The translations under genes and the position numbers were made by a program. A model generated the notes under the pieces. It did not search any database, had not been told where the DNA came from, and saw only the letters and a list, made by a program, of their open reading frames with translations. Positions 47,395 through 55,374 of a stretch of DNA of 64,000 nucleotides are shown here, one piece after another; within the stretch, counting starts at the first letter, position 1; each line of letters opens with the position of its first letter. This DNA comes from Vibrio gigantis (GTDB lineage: Bacteria > Pseudomonadota > Gammaproteobacteria > Enterobacterales > Vibrionaceae): contig NZ_AP025492.1 in assembly GCF_024347515.1 (NCBI RefSeq), positions 1,736,001 through 1,800,000 on the forward strand. Direction: 5' to 3'.

Positions 47395-47760
47395 ATGGCG
47401 GCACAAAAGCTAACAAAAGGCAGGCTTGTTCAAATTATCGTCATGTTGATTATTTTAATAGCTGCATTTACTTGGAGAACAGTAACATACGATAATAACG
47501 AAACAGTAAGCTGTATAGTTTCAAAACCGTGTGAATTTGGTATTGATAATAATAATGTTTCGATTTCGGGCAATAGTCAGGGGTATTCAATTGAAACATC
47601 TAAAACTGGCAAATTTATCATTAACTATGATGGAAGCGGAGTTTTAGAATCGAAAGGGGCTTCATCTTGGCTTTTACAAACCAATGATAAGACTTCCTCA
47701 ATAACGGTTACATTTCCACAACAGGTCATGACGTATACAGTAAGTCTCTCAAAAGAATAA
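47395..47760 (+). CDS. Small single-span membrane protein divergent from ccoN
   Basis: A 121-residue protein with one N-terminal span (RLVQIIVMLIILIAAFTWRTV) and a ~90-residue extracytoplasmic domain rich in Asn/Ser/Thr that looks beta-stranded. Two Cys (SCIVSKPCEFG) could be a disulfide or a metal pair. I do not recognise a family. It has AAGGAG upstream. It is divergent from ccoN, and homologues at this position in other vibrios would suggest a cbb3-related role, but this is not shown here. Confidence 0.7.
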   Translation: MAAQKLTKGRLVQIIVMLIILIAAFTWRTVTYDNNETVSCIVSKPCEFGIDNNNVSISGNSQGYSIETSKTGKFIINYDGSGVLESKGASSWLLQTNDKTSSITVTFPQQVMTYTVSLSKE

Positions 47761-47871
47761 AACTCAAAACTGAGCAACACCTCGCTCTTTGATAGAAATA
47801 TTGACTAAACCAGTGAAACCTTGCGCATTAAAGTGTTATAAAGACAACATTAATAAAGTTTCCAGAACTCT

Positions 47872-49056
47872 ATGAAATTTCTATCAAAAGTCTCTTATTC
47901 TCTAGATGATAAAATCGCCGTAGATGAACTGCTTCTTGGGGTAGAAAACCCCGAGGATATCGCTTGTCTCATTTGCTACTGCACAGAAGAGTACTCGACA
48001 CTCGCTGTGCAGAGATATTTCGTAGATGCTCTCCCTAATATTCCAATACATGGATGCACGACATGCCATGGGATCATGACTGAAACTGGATTCCATTCAG
48101 GGCCTGTGATCGGTGTACTCATCATTTATGATTCAGGTATCAACGCTTACGGCACGGGCATCGAGCACTTCGGTGACTCCATAGACGCCAGCACCTTCAG
48201 CGCGATCGATAAAGCACTCAAGAACGCCAACCGAGAAGGTGAAATTCCCGATCTTATTTTGCTTCATTCCACTCCTGGTAATGAAGAGAAAGTGATGGCG
48301 GCTATCGATAAGAAATTCGGTACTGAAGTTCCAATTATCGGTGGTAGTGCTGCAGACAATCAGGTTTCTGGAAATTGGAGTCTCTTTACCGAAGAGTCAC
48401 TCTCAATTAATGGCGTCTCATTAACCGTCTTTTTCTCCTCTCAGTCTATCTATTCATCATTCAGTGCAGGGCACACGCCTACGCGATACTCAGGAACCGT
48501 GACCAAAGTAAGAAATAGAATCTTGCTTGAGATAGACCACAGGCCAGCCGCCACGGTTTACAATGAGTGGACTAATTTCCATTTAGGTGGCAGTGACGAC
48601 GGCTATATCTTTGAAAAGTCATCTGTCTATCCACTAGGCAGAAAAGTCGGTACATCTTACAACTATCCGTATTTCAAACTATCTCACTCAATTCGCGAAA
48701 CGGAGTGCAACGGTATCGAGCTCTTTACGGATATCAGTGAAGGCGACACCATTTATTTGATGCAAGGTTCCAAACAACAATTGATCAGCCGCGCCGCGAA
48801 CATCATTCACTCCTCGTACTACAACGATATGGATCTTGAAGAGAAATTAGGGGCGATCAATATATTTTGTGCCGGTCCAATGTTGAATCTAAAACAAGAT
48901 ATGGAGGAGGTTTGTGAGCAAATAAATCAAGCACTTAACGGGCTTCCTTACATATGTCCATTCACGTTTGGTGAGCAAGGTAGGCTATCTGGCGGTGAGA
49001 ATGCACACGGGAATTTAATGGTATCGTCTGCAACGTTTTATAGGTTGAGAAAGTAA
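47872..49056 (+). CDS. vpsV: FIST-domain sensor protein (VpsV/NosP type)
   Basis: A 394-residue soluble protein with FIST_N (about 20-220; VPIIGGSAADNQVSGNWSLF) and FIST_C (about 225-370) domains. FIST proteins bind small ligands; members next to hybrid kinases, called NosP in several bacteria, bind haem and sense nitric oxide and control the partner kinase. The gene overlaps the kinase gene by one base (TAATG), so they form one unit. In V. cholerae the equivalent pair is VpsV-VpsS, between the ccoN region and the RTX/CTX region. Haem binding itself cannot be shown from sequence. Confidence 0.85.
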   Translation: MKFLSKVSYSLDDKIAVDELLLGVENPEDIACLICYCTEEYSTLAVQRYFVDALPNIPIHGCTTCHGIMTETGFHSGPVIGVLIIYDSGINAYGTGIEHFGDSIDASTFSAIDKALKNANREGEIPDLILLHSTPGNEEKVMAAIDKKFGTEVPIIGGSAADNQVSGNWSLFTEESLSINGVSLTVFFSSQSIYSSFSAGHTPTRYSGTVTKVRNRILLEIDHRPAATVYNEWTNFHLGGSDDGYIFEKSSVYPLGRKVGTSYNYPYFKLSHSIRETECNGIELFTDISEGDTIYLMQGSKQQLISRAANIIHSSYYNDMDLEEKLGAINIFCAGPMLNLKQDMEEVCEQINQALNGLPYICPFTFGEQGRLSGGENAHGNLMVSSATFYRLRK

Positions 49057-50780
49057 TGGGGTCTGAAGGTCAAGAAGCGCTACAAGAAGCTCGTATTGAA
49101 CTGCAAAAACTAAAAGCCCGTGAGCGAAAACTGGCTGAAGAGAACAGGGTGATCTTATCAACCATCTCAGCGATCAGTAAGGCGAGTAATATATCTGAGA
49201 TATTCTCCAGCCTTGAGTTCGTACTTAAAAAGTACATTAAATTTGATGACTTTATAGTGGTATCAAGGGTAGGGAACGAAGGTAGCTTCAAAACCTTGCT
49301 AACCAATAACAAAGTCTTCGAACAGATGAATTGGAGCGATTGTGGCAAACTATCGCGAGTCATCAATGGTGAATGTGCCATCCTTTTCGAACCCAAATCT
49401 CTTGGGGAATTTAACTCTCTGCATCCCATTGTTCTCGACCAAATCAATTCAGTGCTGATTACTGGGATAGATAGTGGTCTAACACAGTCCGTTATCATTT
49501 TTATCCACTCAAATACTAAGCACTTTAGTATTGAAACCAAAGCCACACTAAACCGTTTCCGCCCGCTAATAGAGCGTGCTGTTTTCGATATTGAGAACAA
49601 AGAAAAGCTTGAAGCGACAGTTAGAGAACGTACTGCAGAACTAGTCACAGCAAGAAAAGACGCAGAAAGAGCTAACAAGGCCAAGTCTGAATTCCTCGCG
49701 ATGATGAGTCACGAGTTGAGAACACCACTGAATGCTATCATTGGCTTAATCGACACACTAAAATCCACGTCACTCAACGAAGAACAACAGTCTATAGTTC
49801 TTAATATGAGCACGTCATCAGAGCTTCTATTGGCAATTATTAGTGACGTGTTGGACTTTTCTAAGATTGAATCTGGATGTTTCTCGCTAGCACCTCAATG
49901 GAGCAATGTAAGAGACACTGTAACTTTTGTATTGTCTGAACAAAAGAAGACAGCAGACGAAAAAGGTTTGTCGCTAACAGTAACAAGCGATATCCCTGAA
50001 GGCGAACTTCATTACATAGATCCAAGTCGCCTGGCACAAATCCTATTTAATCTGATTGGCAACGCGATTAAGTTCACTGAGCGTGGGCATGTCCACGTTT
50101 CTATCAAGTACCAGCAGAGCTCTTTCTATATAACGGTAGAAGACACCGGTATTGGCATTAGCTCGCAACAACTTTCGTCGCTATTCAGTCCATTTGTACA
50201 AGCTGATAGCACAATCACACGCAGATTTGGTGGCACTGGTTTAGGTTTGGCAATCACCAAAAGACTAGTTGAGCTGATGCGTGGACGTATATCGGTAGAG
50301 AGTGAGCCAGGAAAAGGTTCAAAATTCGAAGTACAGTTGCCAGTTCTTACCAGAGTTAAGAACAATCTGGCCAATAATGAAGACAATAAATGTTCACCCG
50401 AGTTAAGAAGCCGTTATTCGGTGTTAGTTGTCGAAGACAATCCGACGAATCAAATGGTCATTAAGTTAATCCTGACGCGACAAGGCCACAAAGTTTTCAT
50501 CGCCAGCAACGGTGAAGAAGCAATTGGCTTTGTTGAAAAAGCCATTGACTCGATAGACATTATTTTAATGGATATGTCGATGCCTGTGATGGATGGACTA
50601 ACCACAACCAAGCACATGAGAGATGCCAACATCAAAATACCAATCGTCGCACTAACAGCACACACATCAGTAGAAGACAAATGTTCGTGCTTAGACGTCG
50701 GTATGAATGATTTCGTGACCAAACCAGTAAGAACCAAAGAGATCACAGAAGCAATTGATCGATTAATGCTTGAAGTCTAA
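49056..50780 (+). CDS. vpsS: Hybrid sensor histidine kinase (VpsS type)
   Basis: A 574-residue cytosolic kinase with no membrane span. In order: coiled coil (about 1-35), GAF-like region (about 45-180), HisKA with phospho-acceptor His219 (MSHELRTPLN), HATPase with DTGIGIS and GGTGLGLAI, and a receiver domain with Asp506 (LMDMSMPVMDG) and the switch Lys in VTKPV. VpsS passes phosphate to the LuxU phosphotransfer protein and affects vps biofilm genes in V. cholerae. The upstream FIST protein is the likely regulator. Good candidate for nitric-oxide control of biofilm. Confidence 0.9.
   Translation: MGSEGQEALQEARIELQKLKARERKLAEENRVILSTISAISKASNISEIFSSLEFVLKKYIKFDDFIVVSRVGNEGSFKTLLTNNKVFEQMNWSDCGKLSRVINGECAILFEPKSLGEFNSLHPIVLDQINSVLITGIDSGLTQSVIIFIHSNTKHFSIETKATLNRFRPLIERAVFDIENKEKLEATVRERTAELVTARKDAERANKAKSEFLAMMSHELRTPLNAIIGLIDTLKSTSLNEEQQSIVLNMSTSSELLLAIISDVLDFSKIESGCFSLAPQWSNVRDTVTFVLSEQKKTADEKGLSLTVTSDIPEGELHYIDPSRLAQILFNLIGNAIKFTERGHVHVSIKYQQSSFYITVEDTGIGISSQQLSSLFSPFVQADSTITRRFGGTGLGLAITKRLVELMRGRISVESEPGKGSKFEVQLPVLTRVKNNLANNEDNKCSPELRSRYSVLVVEDNPTNQMVIKLILTRQGHKVFIASNGEEAIGFVEKAIDSIDIILMDMSMPVMDGLTTTKHMRDANIKIPIVALTAHTSVEDKCSCLDVGMNDFVTKPVRTKEITEAIDRLMLEV
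49267..49274 (+). promoter_or_regulatory. KOPS-like octamer
   Basis: GGGTAGGG matches the FtsK-orienting consensus GGGNAGGG and points toward dif, 1.65 kb away. Similar octamers (GGGAAGGG) occur on the + strand at 8860-8867 and 11524-11531. Confidence 0.5.
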
Positions 50781-50881
50781 TAAACGTATTCTTAATCGAA
50801 GATTAGGAAATATGTTTATTAGGTATTTTATGGTAAATAGTCTTACTGTTAAATAGAACGTCGATTCGGTAGATAAATAAG

Positions 50882-50911
50882 AGGCAGGGCGTCACACAAA
50901 GCGTTCTGCCT
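50882..50911 (+). terminator. Hairpin after vpsS
   Basis: AGGCAGGGCG (50882-50891) and CGTTCTGCCT (50902-50911) pair over 10 bases including two G-U, with a 10-base loop; the following T-run is poor (TATAAA). Probably the terminator of the vpsVS unit. Confidence 0.6.
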
Positions 50912-50928
50912 TATAAACACAGAAACCA

Positions 50929-50956
50929 ATTTAACATAACGTACATAATGCGCAGT
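50929..50956 (-). other. dif site of chromosome I (XerC/XerD dimer-resolution site)
   Basis: Read on the - strand, 50956 to 50929: XerC arm ACTGCGCATTA, 6-base centre TGTACG, XerD arm TTATGTTAAAT. The XerD arm and the CGCAT core equal E. coli dif and the sites I recall for Vibrio; against E. coli dif 23 of 28 bases match. The site lies between vpsS and matP/fabA, the same interval that carries dif1 and CTX in V. cholerae. XerCD recombination here resolves chromosome dimers under FtsK control. Confidence 0.92.
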
Positions 50957-51915
50957 CATTATATGTAAAATCTGAGAGCTTTTCGAGTCTTATCCCTGGC
51001 AGATTTCACGTACAGAACCACTTAATTCATTCGCTCAACCATTTTATGGGTTTGACTACACGTTGATTCAAACTAACTCGCGCCACCTTGATTACATCAG
51101 CTAAACACTCTTACTGGCTCTTCGCCTAGCACCTGTTTAAATTAGCTCTTAGATGCTATCCATTCATTTCATTATTTAACTTTCAATTTCTGCTAACTTA
51201 CAACCGATGGCTTCACCGCGTTGTGTGTAAATTTTGAAAGTAATCCTATTGTTGTGCTTTTAGTTCCCGGTTCATCTTCCAATTGCAACTGATAAAGCAT
51301 TCAAAAACTCCAACACATTACTGAAACCTAATCTGACTTGCTGATTACTGATGTGGACTCTTTTAAGTTGAGCTAGCTTCAAGCTCTATCAATTAACGTT
51401 GCTCTCGTTATTTAAGATTCCATGAGCGTGTCTTTGATACTCAAACGACATTATTAAAAAGCTGCATTGCATTCAATGTATGTCCGTAGTTAATCGCACT
51501 GGCTGTAAATAAAAAATAAGTGACAACGCAACGCACGTGTCGATATTTCATCGCAAACCGCCTACGTTGGAGCTCGCTACAAGTTTTAATCCCTTTGAAT
51601 AACAGATATTAACCCATTTGAATAAAGCCTTGCTCTTCAAAGCAGGATTTACTACCGGTTAAAGCCCCTGTTGTCTCGACTTAACAAACCAAAACGTTAC
51701 GTTGTATCTTATCTAACATAGTCCTAGAAATCTTAAGGTCCGATATATGGCAAAATAAACCACTTAAACAGGCCACTATTTTGTGTTTAAATTTTGATCT
51801 ATCAAACACTTATAATTAAAAATAAGGTGATTAAGCAATCAAATGCTGTGCACTCGGAGTGGCATTACCAATTAAAGTGTTAACATCAGAACATGTTGTG
51901 AACTAGGTGTTTGAT
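50957..51915. other. Gene-free dif-flanking region
   Basis: About 960 AT-rich bases with no convincing ORF in either strand, dense in stops. No attC, tRNA, IS end or phage gene is recognised. A near-duplicated 17-base word occurs at 51586-51625. Its position next to dif suggests decayed DNA or the scar of a lost dif-integrating element. Confidence 0.6.
51586..51625 (+). repeat. Short imperfect direct repeat
   Basis: TTAATCCCTTTGAATAA (51586-51602) and TTAACCCATTTGAATAA (51609-51625) match at 15 of 17 positions with a 23-base period. Meaning unknown. Confidence 0.5.
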
Positions 51916-52518
51916 ATGTTACCTAAACTTTATAAGTTCAGATCGCTCCACGATAGAAATATACAGTCTATATCTGAGTGCTCGTTATGGTTTGATTACG
52001 CTAAAACCTTTAATAACCCTTTTGAATTCAACAGCCTGTGCGACACAAACCTTCAAAATAATTTCAAGATCATGTGTTTCTCTCAATCAAGCGACCATCC
52101 AATACTATGGTCGCAGTATGGTGACAACTTTAAAGGTATGTGTATCGAGTACGACCTTAACCGTTATAACGGCGAGGTAAATCTCAACTGCTTTAAAGTC
52201 CAGTATGAAGACAAACCTAGTATGTTCAACTCGGCATCGCTAAGTGGGTTGCAAACATCAAGGCTGGGAGCTGAGATGTTCACAGTTAAGCATTCTAATT
52301 GGCGTTATGAAAAGGAATACCGCTGGGTATTGCCTGATGACGAGATGATTGGCAATAAGCTGCACCTTAATAGAGAATGCCTTAGCTCGGTGATTCTCTC
52401 AGAGCACGCTCCTGCCGACAGAAAGTTGAAAGTTCTGATGACTTGTCAGCGCCTTGGAATACCCGTTAAGCACGCAATTGCCAAGCAAGAGTCATTTACA
52501 TTCGAAGTGGTCAGTTAG
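51916..52518 (+). CDS. DUF2971 protein
   Basis: A 200-residue soluble protein with the DUF2971 pattern: LYKFRSLHDRNIQSI at the N-terminus, a central CFSQSSDHPILWSQYGDNFKGMCIEYD, then KHSNWRYEKEYRWVLPDD. The family is uncharacterised and widespread in accessory DNA. The start is ATG 51916, 8 bases after AGG; a GTG at 51907 is also open. It is the only rightward gene between dif and the matP block and probably accessory. It ends in a terminator shared with the convergent HDOD gene. Confidence 0.8.
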   Translation: MLPKLYKFRSLHDRNIQSISECSLWFDYAKTFNNPFEFNSLCDTNLQNNFKIMCFSQSSDHPILWSQYGDNFKGMCIEYDLNRYNGEVNLNCFKVQYEDKPSMFNSASLSGLQTSRLGAEMFTVKHSNWRYEKEYRWVLPDDEMIGNKLHLNRECLSSVILSEHAPADRKLKVLMTCQRLGIPVKHAIAKQESFTFEVVS

Positions 52519-52587
52519 GCGGAGTCTAACCCTACTGTTTATTGTTAAAGCCAGCATTCAAATAAAGTTACAGCGCAACAAAAAAGA

Positions 52588-52614
52588 GAGCCACATTAAT
52601 GCGGCTCACTTTTT
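52588..52614. terminator. Bidirectional terminator between convergent genes
   Basis: GAGCC (52588-52592) and GGCTC (52603-52607) enclose the palindrome CATTAATG with one mismatch; A-run before and T-run after serve both strands. Confidence 0.8.
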
Positions 52615-52615
52615 A

Positions 52616-53836
52616 TTACATGTTCACCGTCAGCTTTCCCGGTACGCTAGCCTTCATTTGTTGAATTGTCGCGATTGACATTTGAACTGTAGAAAACCAA
52701 TAAGGTCGATGTTTAGCGTTAAACAGTTTGCTATTATTTAACGCTTCGAAAATAGAAAACTTTCTACCTTGAGCCAGAGCCGCACCATAAAGCGTTCGCT
52801 CAAGTACAGGTACATCATCCACTTCTTCAAGAAGTGCCCTCTTGATAAATTGATTACTTGGGCTCCAATCAATGAATTCGACGAGCTTTTTAAGTAGTTT
52901 AAGTTCTAACTGCTCTACCATAGACTCAAGAAACTGGGGATTTGGGATAACTTCAGCACAAGCATAATATTCGTCATGCTTGTCACTTGCTTCACGGTAA
53001 CCAAGCATCGTTTTTACCAATGCGTCTTCAAACGTTGAAGAAAAGTGGTTATAAATCAAGAACAAAGGCATAATTCTCAAAACACCAAGTAAAATTCCTA
53101 CGTTAGGATCATTGACAGGTGTTTCTTGAAGTCGAATTCGTGTTGCATTGGAAGTCGCCACTAAATGTTGCCAAACCTTAGGCGTGATATGTTTAATATT
53201 TGCATCATTCCACTTAATCAGCTTCTGGCTCATTAGCAATGGAAACAATAAACGGCAATTTTCAATACCTATCTGCTGTGCCGCAACCTTAGGGTCAAGA
53301 ATAATCTTGGACTTTTTACCGTATTTCTTAGAAAACTCTGGATTGGAAACAAACTCGATTAAATTTGAGCTCAACATTCGATTCGTTTCTAAAACCTGAT
53401 ACAACTTAGAAAAGCTTAAAGATGGCGAATACGCAACACTAGCGAATTGATTGTAATCTGGTAGTTCTGGGAACAAAGAGCTTATTAAGGTACCTTCAAG
53501 CTTCTCAAGCATTAGGGCCGAGGCAGCATTGCTAACATCGTCTATCACGTATCGTAAGGTTTGCTGCTTCGCGTTGACTTTCTCACGATGAGCATTGATT
53601 CTATCTTGTTCACAGCGTAATAAAATACGTTGGTTGTGGGATATGCGGTCAGCTTCATCAAATATAACACTATCACAATACCTATTTTCTAAACTTAGTA
53701 ACGTGTCTACTGTAGATTGTACAAGCTTATATTCTGGTGAGATTAACCATCGATTAAAGCGAGCTTCAACATTGATTGAGACTTTCCTTGAGGTCTCAAT
53801 CACTTCAGGGGTATAACTTTTATTTGCTAACAACAA
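52616..53836 (-). CDS. HDOD-domain protein
   Basis: A 406-residue soluble protein. An N-terminal helical region (about 1-110, likely coiled coil) precedes an HDOD-like domain (about 125-320: LETNRMLSSNLIEFVSNPEF, KVAAQQIGIENCRLLFPLL, LGVLRIMPLFLIYNHF). HDOD proteins are catalytically dead HD relatives acting as signalling scaffolds, for example in motility and c-di-GMP networks. The start is TTG with AAGGAA 8 bases upstream; no in-frame ATG is available before the upstream stop. The partner is unknown. Confidence 0.75.
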   Translation of the reverse strand: MLLANKSYTPEVIETSRKVSINVEARFNRWLISPEYKLVQSTVDTLLSLENRYCDSVIFDEADRISHNQRILLRCEQDRINAHREKVNAKQQTLRYVIDDVSNAASALMLEKLEGTLISSLFPELPDYNQFASVAYSPSLSFSKLYQVLETNRMLSSNLIEFVSNPEFSKKYGKKSKIILDPKVAAQQIGIENCRLLFPLLMSQKLIKWNDANIKHITPKVWQHLVATSNATRIRLQETPVNDPNVGILLGVLRIMPLFLIYNHFSSTFEDALVKTMLGYREASDKHDEYYACAEVIPNPQFLESMVEQLELKLLKKLVEFIDWSPSNQFIKRALLEEVDDVPVLERTLYGAALAQGRKFSIFEALNNSKLFNAKHRPYWFSTVQMSIATIQQMKASVPGKLTVNM

Positions 53837-53980
53837 CCGTGACTTTCCTTTGCGGTAAATACTCTTGTGTGGGCATATCCTGCCTTCATAACAAAACTAA
53901 TATTAATAGAAATTAGAGATTGGTTCACGGAATTGTTTCAATGCAATGAATATAATTTAGTTATAGTGCATTACTTATGG

Positions 53981-54292
53981 CTAATGAGTGATATGTAGTC
54001 GGATATACTTTTCTGGAAAACGGTATTTGAAGTTTTTCTTCTTCGGTAAGTGTTTTTTCGCCTGCTTGCAAACTTTACTATCACCAGACGTTCTCACCTT
54101 TTTGATTCTTGCGTAACCTTTAGAGTGCTTCATCTCAATCATCAGGTCACAATAGCCATCGAAAATAACATCACCCTTGTTGAGCCCTTTCATAATGGTG
54201 ACTTTTATTTTTTTGGCTACAGGATTAACCAATGCATCGTCAGCAAAAGCGCCTGGGGATAAAAAACACAATAGGAATACTAGATATCGCAT
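53981..54292 (-). CDS. Small secreted protein, possibly TolA/TonB C-terminal-like
   Basis: A 103-residue protein with a signal peptide (MRYLVFLLCFLSPGAFA). The mature part is basic with two Cys (GYCDLMIEMKHSKGYARI and SKVCKQAKKHL), a spacing similar to the C-terminal domain of TolA/TonB-box-type periplasmic proteins, but the match is weak. It is likely periplasmic with one disulfide. It is downstream of the DUF3634 gene on the same strand but 105 bases apart. Function unknown. Confidence 0.6.
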   Translation of the reverse strand: MRYLVFLLCFLSPGAFADDALVNPVAKKIKVTIMKGLNKGDVIFDGYCDLMIEMKHSKGYARIKKVRTSGDSKVCKQAKKHLPKKKNFKYRFPEKYIRLHITH

Positions 54293-54397
54293 ACTGCTCT
54301 CTCGTTGTTGAACGTGAGAACAGTATGCGTAGATTTAAGAGAAATGAAGAATTAACTTAGTATGACGATTGACCAGCTAACACGTAACTCTCAACGA

Positions 54398-54706
54398 TTA
54401 CGCTTTCTTTGAACCTTTTGACTTGAAACCATTATGTGGGAACACGTTGCGAATACGTTGCTGTACGTTTTTAGGCACATCTTTAGTGAACTTGAGATTA
54501 TAACCAGAGCGTTTTGCATACACTTTTAACTCACCTTTAAAGGCGTTGTTATGACAAATTTCTTGAAGGTTATGCTTAAAGCTCGGTGGAAGATGACCTT
54601 TAACTTGTTCGATCGTCCCATCACTAAATTTGATTTTTAATACTGGTCGGTCAATAGCGACTAACCAAAAAACCAACACTGCACCGATTAAGATTACGTA
54701 CATCAT
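54398..54706 (-). CDS. DUF3634 membrane protein
   Basis: A 102-residue protein with one N-terminal span (MMYVILIGAVLVFWLVAI) and a cytoplasmic part DRPVLKIKFSDGTIEQVKGHLPPSFKHNL that resembles the uncharacterised DUF3634 family. It lies 23 bases downstream of matP on the same strand, so it may be co-transcribed. The tail is very basic. No function known. Confidence 0.72.
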   Translation of the reverse strand: MMYVILIGAVLVFWLVAIDRPVLKIKFSDGTIEQVKGHLPPSFKHNLQEICHNNAFKGELKVYAKRSGYNLKFTKDVPKNVQQRIRNVFPHNGFKSKGSKKA

Positions 54707-54729
54707 AATGTCACCACTACTGTTGATGT

Positions 54730-55185
54730 TTATTTATCGTCAGAAAGAAGCTTGCTTAGATCTTCTTTAAGGCTGGTCACCGTCTTGCTGGCCTGTTCAC
54801 TACGAGACGCTTCGCTAACCAAATACTCGATGGCATCAGATAGCGTACAGCCAAGCTCATTCGCTCGTTGAGATAACTTTTCCCATACACGGTAATCAAG
54901 ATCGATTGATTTCTTCTTTGTGTGAACTTGTTCAGCATTGAAATGGCGTTTTCGTTTAGCTCGGATCGCTTGTTTAAGCTTGTTATCAAGCTCAGGAGAC
55001 ATGTTATTGGATATCCACTCAAGAACGCCTGTGGGTTGATGTTCGAGCTTCAACAAAGCTTGTACCGCAACGTCAGCTTCACTTGAATCAATGTGACGGG
55101 TGATCGACTCACCTTCTTTCCATTTTTTGACCAAATAGTTCCATTTCCAACCACATTCCAAGTTTTCAAGTTGCTGATATTTCAT
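54730..55185 (-). CDS. matP: Macrodomain Ter protein MatP
   Basis: A 151-residue DNA-binding protein, the usual MatP length. It begins MKYQQLENLECGWKWNYLVKKWKEGESITR; the N-terminal part recognises DNA, and the C-terminal ribbon-helix-helix (KKKSIDLDYRVWEKLSQRANELGCTLSDAIEYLV) mediates dimer formation and matS binding. MatP organises the terminus macrodomain and keeps it at midcell. An exact matS site lies within the window, and a one-mismatch version (GTGACAGCGTAAC, 55210-55222) lies in its own leader. Confidence 0.95.
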   Translation of the reverse strand: MKYQQLENLECGWKWNYLVKKWKEGESITRHIDSSEADVAVQALLKLEHQPTGVLEWISNNMSPELDNKLKQAIRAKRKRHFNAEQVHTKKKSIDLDYRVWEKLSQRANELGCTLSDAIEYLVSEASRSEQASKTVTSLKEDLSKLLSDDK

Positions 55186-55374
55186 GTCTAATCTCGAAAG
55201 TTAATTCTAGTGACAGCGTAACCCAAAATAGGCTATTTAACAATTATTGTCTTGAAAGAATAGACCAAGATCATACTTATATTAGCTTAGTGATTAGTAA
55301 CTACAACATAGAGCTACAAGCGGGATCGGTTTTTCTATATACTCCCTACCTCATTATCATAATCAGAAACTTAA

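Noticed and set aside
50957..51000. Second dif copy (prophage boundary)
   Set aside because: A TATATGTAAAAT run resembles part of an XerD arm but the XerC arm and spacing do not fit.
50957..51915. Integron attC sites, CRISPR array, tRNA or prophage in the dif-flanking region
   Set aside because: No repeat-spacer pattern, attC core, cloverleaf or phage gene is visible.
53837..53889. Upstream ATG start for the HDOD protein
   Set aside because: The ATG codons at 53889 and about 53877 are out of frame or run into stops; TTG 53836 has the Shine-Dalgarno.
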